From NCBI GenBank assembly GCA_024195265.1, contig JAJLRJ010000004.1, positions 5,671,159 to 5,735,158 of the forward strand: a DNA stretch of 64,000 bases. The letters run 5' to 3'. The position numbers and the translations under genes were made by a program. Below the pieces are notes generated by a model, which saw nothing but the letters and a program-made list of their open reading frames with translations, was not told the DNA's origin and ran no database searches. The first letter of the stretch is position 1; every line of letters starts with the position of its first letter. This document shows positions 61,501-64,000 of the stretch, in pieces. Source of the DNA: Dendrophyllia cribrosa (Eukaryota; Cnidaria; Anthozoa; Scleractinia; Dendrophylliidae).

Positions 61501-63320
61501 AGAAAGTTTTCTTAGCTTCAAAATGTGCGTATCCGTTAAGCGTTACATCGCGCATTCAAGAGGCAACTACCTTTGTCACGCGACCTTGATAACATTGTGT
61601 GACAAGTTATGACACAAGCCAAGTGCTCGAAGACCTTGTAACGCATCTACACATTTTCAAGCGAAAAAACTTTTTGCTGTCGCTTGGCGAGAAGCCCTTA
61701 AAAACGAATCTGAAACTCAAGTTATTCATATATTTCAACCTCTCACCGGTGAGTATTTCACGTATCGCAGTGAAACTTCTGGTTGTCGTTAATTTTTTTC
61801 AAATTATACGATATTTGCATGCCACGGTCAAGTTAAGGTTCCGCCACGGGTGAATTTCAACAGTATAAAATCGTGGATCAGAATAAACTTTGACGTTCTT
61901 TTTATTGTAGGGACGTGGAAAACCTTTAATACTCGTTACTGGAGCAGAGAATTTGGATCAACTACTGATTTTAATGAAGATTTCTCCGAAACATGCTAAA
62001 AGGCCTCGTTGTTTGTTTTGTCGAGCCCGGAACGTGTCGCCGCCATGAAGATTATTCAACTTATTGTAACTTTTACATCTGTTCTCGATCTAATTCTGAC
62101 GCAGAAGTATTAAAGAAGCTGTCGACATTTATCTTGGAGGACTACAATCGAATTCAAGCCTCAATAGAAACATTTTGGGAGAGCCGAAGAGTAATGCAAA
62201 TGACCTTTGGCACGACCGATAATTATGTAAACACACTGTCAATGGCTGAATATAATCTCTTCTCGCTTGCGATCCCGGAGGATACCCACACGTTTGAGCT
62301 TACAACTCGATAAAATAAGGTAAGAACTTTATTGTGACCTGGTTTCAAAACCAAGTTTAGGCCGCAACGTTTGAGAAATTTTCCCTCGTTCTTGCCCCAT
62401 TTTCAGTGTCTGAATATAGGCTTCAGAGTGGGTTGTCTTTAAGTTGCCTCAGCTTGCTTAACATTTTATTGAAATTTTTTACACTTTGTCTGTAAACTAC
62501 TCTAGTTTAGCTTAGAAACATGACCTAAACAAAATGTCTTCAACTGCATTTGTTTCTGCGTAGAGTGCCTCTCAAAAACCATCAATTTTAGTCTCCCGAC
62601 CACCGTCGAAAAGGCCGAGACGGACTGAATTCGTTTTTTGCTTGTAGCAGGGCGAAAATAAAGAATTTGAAAAAAAGAATTGTGCATTTCATACATGTGT
62701 ACCAAAGCCTTTTCACCAGCAAAAAATAAAGGGAAACTATTTTTGGTCGCGAAATCGAGTAGACCGCTTTTAGCGGGACTGCCACTTAAGCCTTTAGATC
62801 CATCAGAAAGAGTCCGTTGTCAGGAGCGTCGTCATCTGTGACAACAGACTTCAACATATATCAATGTCGAACCACAAGTCCTTTAAATCAAACGTACGAC
62901 GCGCCAGCAAATGCACTTCCAAGCTTATTCTAGTCCAAACACTCTCTATTTTCCTATTTCTCACGACCATTTATTGTTAGCACATACCGTCTTAAGTAGC
63001 CGTGTATCCTTGATACACATTTTGGTAGAGTTTGGAGCATAGAGTCGGTTGCTATGGTGACTAGATATGACGCCGTAAGTAGCATGAAGCCAAGCTATTT
63101 TTGAATGAATATGGATATCATTCTCTATCATTTAATAACTAATTTAGATAAAGCAATCAGGGACAATCTCTTCACTGGCATTTTCAATTACCTTCGCACT
63201 TATTTTTCTCAGCGTCAATCAGATAATAGCCCTGGTCGCAAGAACAGTCATAGGATCCAAACGCGTTCGTACATTTCTGGCCATAGTCACAGATCCTATA
63301 TTGTGTGCATTCATCCACAT
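58559..63320 (-). CDS. Paralogous EGF-repeat gene, 3' part only
   Basis: Exons in transcript order 63320-63192, 59887-59753, 59050-58925 and 58653-58559; the 5' part is beyond the window. They encode [11 protein letters not shown]..., [13 protein letters not shown]... and DIDECDEGEWPC... repeats, then a tail reading VNGSHSRKAAEGWTVVVAMV and TVLLTSSPRRV-stop. Each matches exons 14-17 of the neighbouring gene with few changes. Exon lengths are identical (129, 135, 126), except that the last is 9 bp longer. Reading frames are intact, so it is probably functional. Its first visible intron (59888-63191) has swollen from 545 bp to 3.3 kb through the palindromic insertion at 60395-62789. Downstream non-coding sequence (57830-58500) also matches 37130-37700, so whole gene ends were duplicated. 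Confidence 0.85.
58746..58864. repeat. Perfect 55-bp inverted repeat with 9-base loop
   Basis: 58746-58800 and 58810-58864 are exact reverse complements (ATCCACACTCAAAATTTGCA begins the left arm, GTTCAACGCG ends it), around AGTTATTCA. It lies in the last intron of the paralogous EGF gene and is missing from the same intron of the first gene. The transcript would form a 55-bp hairpin. Confidence 0.95.
60871..61191 (-). CDS. Hypothetical 106-aa protein, left arm of palindrome
   Basis: It starts MLKGLVVCFVEPGTCRRHED and contains CNFYICSRSNSDAEVLKKL and QMTFGTTDNYVNTLSMADYN; it ends HTFELITR. There is no signal peptide or membrane segment, and I do not recognise the family. It differs from the mirrored copy at only four residues. 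Upstream frames are closed by stops, so this is either a whole small ORF or one exon of a transposon gene. Confidence 0.4.
   Translation of the reverse strand: MLKGLVVCFVEPGTCRRHEDYSTYCNFYICSRSNSDAEVLKKLSTFILENYNRIQASIETFWKSRRVMQMTFGTTDNYVNTLSMADYNLFSLAIPEDTHTFELITR
61993..62313 (+). CDS. Hypothetical 106-aa protein, right arm of palindrome
   Basis: Mirror copy of 60871-61191, with N/D, K/E, D/E and I/T differences (ILEDYNRI, FWESRR, MAEYN, ELTTR). It is preceded at 61910 by TTTATTGTAG and GGACGTGGAAAACC. Family unknown. The two ORFs remaining open could reflect recent arm duplication rather than selection. Confidence 0.4.
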   Translation: MLKGLVVCFVEPGTCRRHEDYSTYCNFYICSRSNSDAEVLKKLSTFILEDYNRIQASIETFWESRRVMQMTFGTTDNYVNTLSMAEYNLFSLAIPEDTHTFELTTR

Positions 63321-63876
63321 CTGAAAATTGAAATGAGGCAGGCAAAAGTAAACACATTGATCAATCGATGCACAAATTACAATAAAGATTCTTAGCTACC
63401 AGGAGTCGATTCCAAAGACCGATCGGATGGTTTACCATTTAAAATTGGGTCAACCAACCCGGCTTCTGTCATTATTTCGTCCCATCTAGCCGTATATATA
63501 TTATCCCTCGCCTGTCAGAACCGACTGACGCGGTAGGAAGTGATTGGAATCGCTTAACGTGATGTTGTTTATCCCCCTTTCCTAAAAACACCTCAATATA
63601 CTTTCTCTGACATCTAGGGTACTCGTGTTCCGCTTCCAGTTCACCAGAAATTGAGTGGAATAATGAAACTGAACGCCCTTTCCAAGCCCATTGTTTTTCG
63701 CTTCAAATTCAGTTTTATTTCTAAGAAAGTTTTCATACAAATGTTAGGATAGTTAACGCTTTGAACTTGTAATAAAACAGTGGAAAACAGTAGAATCCAG
63801 ATGTGGCGTAAACGTGTTGTGTGTGACAGCTGAGCGCATTTATTTGGAAAATTTGTACCAATGGTCCACGTTGTTC

Positions 63877-63990
63877 GGTAGGTACGTGGTGTATGGGGAC
63901 ATATAATGTACCGACATGGCATGAAGTATATACCCTGTATGCCGAACAGCCATGTCGGTACATTATGTCCCCATACACCACATACCTACC
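63877..63990. mobile_element. 114-bp MITE with 8-bp target duplication (hAT-like)
   Basis: The ends GGTAGGTACGTGGTGTATGG and, in inverse, GGTAGGTATGTGGTGTATGG continue into mirrored GGGACATAATGTACCGACAT. CGTTGTTC lies on both sides (63869-63876, 63991-63998). An 8-bp duplication is typical of hAT transposons. Confidence 0.85.
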
Positions 63991-64000
63991 CGTTGTTCGT

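Larger units (their letters stand above)
60395..62789. mobile_element. 2.4-kb TTAA-flanked near-perfect palindrome
   Basis: TTAAGTGGCAGTCCCGCTAA starts at 60395 and its inverse ends at 62789, so TTAA lies at both ends. The arms are ~1.13 kb, almost identical up to about 61530 and 61650; the centre is near 61592. A subterminal CCGCTAAAAGCGG hairpin lies inside each end. Each arm holds a 106-codon ORF pointing outwards, preceded by a splice-acceptor-like TTTAG or TGTAG before GGACGTGGAAAACC. It sits in an intron of the paralogous EGF gene; the equivalent intron at 39034-39578 lacks it. Confidence 0.9.

Noticed and set aside
61910..62045. Alternative frame GRGKPLILVTGAENLDQ upstream of the right palindrome ORF
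   Set aside because: It resembles an exon but is closed by a stop in the left arm at the same place, so it is not preserved.

Overview
This is eukaryotic nuclear DNA, AT-rich, with small phase-consistent exons, long introns and very many transposon remnants. Most likely it comes from an anthozoan cnidarian, probably a stony coral. The basis is extracellular EGF and esterase gene types, Penelope-like GIY-YIG fragments, CR1-like LINE tails, a tRNA-derived SINE, and a ~105-bp repeat I associate with coral genomes. The species call is inference. I see no operons, bacterial genes, CRISPR arrays or complete cellular RNA genes.

Left half (about 0.6-36 kb): a tandem segmental duplication. Copy A runs about 630-18482 and copy B about 19715-35720. 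Each carries, on the + strand, exons for a secreted Ig-like domain plus a Pro/Thr/Ser linker, then a five-exon type-B carboxylesterase (cholinesterase fold) with an intact Ser-Glu-His triad. The Ig exons have no stop exon of their own. Their last donor is phase 0, and a phase-0 acceptor lies at the end of the esterase signal peptide, so each copy may really encode one Ig-linker-esterase protein. The esterase parts are about 95% identical between copies, while the Ig exon is only about 60% identical by hand alignment. A LINE reverse-transcriptase tail follows each esterase; the copy A duplication breakpoint falls inside it.

Right half (about 37-64 kb): genes on the - strand. A 17-exon gene (37883-56507) can be rebuilt with every splice phase matching: signal peptide, discoidin (F5/8 type C) domain, a ~280-residue unrecognised module, 14 EGF repeats and a short hydrophobic C-terminal tail like a GPI-anchor signal (1094 aa). 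A paralogue whose last four exons lie at 58559-63320 continues beyond the window. The esterase and EGF genes converge at about 36-38 kb.

Mobile DNA fills most introns and spacers. It includes five TTAA-flanked inverted-repeat elements: one carries a 5S rRNA-derived Pol III promoter, one is nested in the terminal repeat of another element, and one is a 2.4-kb near-perfect palindrome with mirrored 106-codon ORFs. There are also TA-flanked MITEs, a MITE with an 11-bp target duplication, a hAT-like MITE, Penelope fragments, poly-G-bounded elements and several mini- and microsatellites. Stretches not listed (for example 3.2-4.2, 56.6-57.8 and 59.1-59.7 kb) show no coding or structured signal that I can name.
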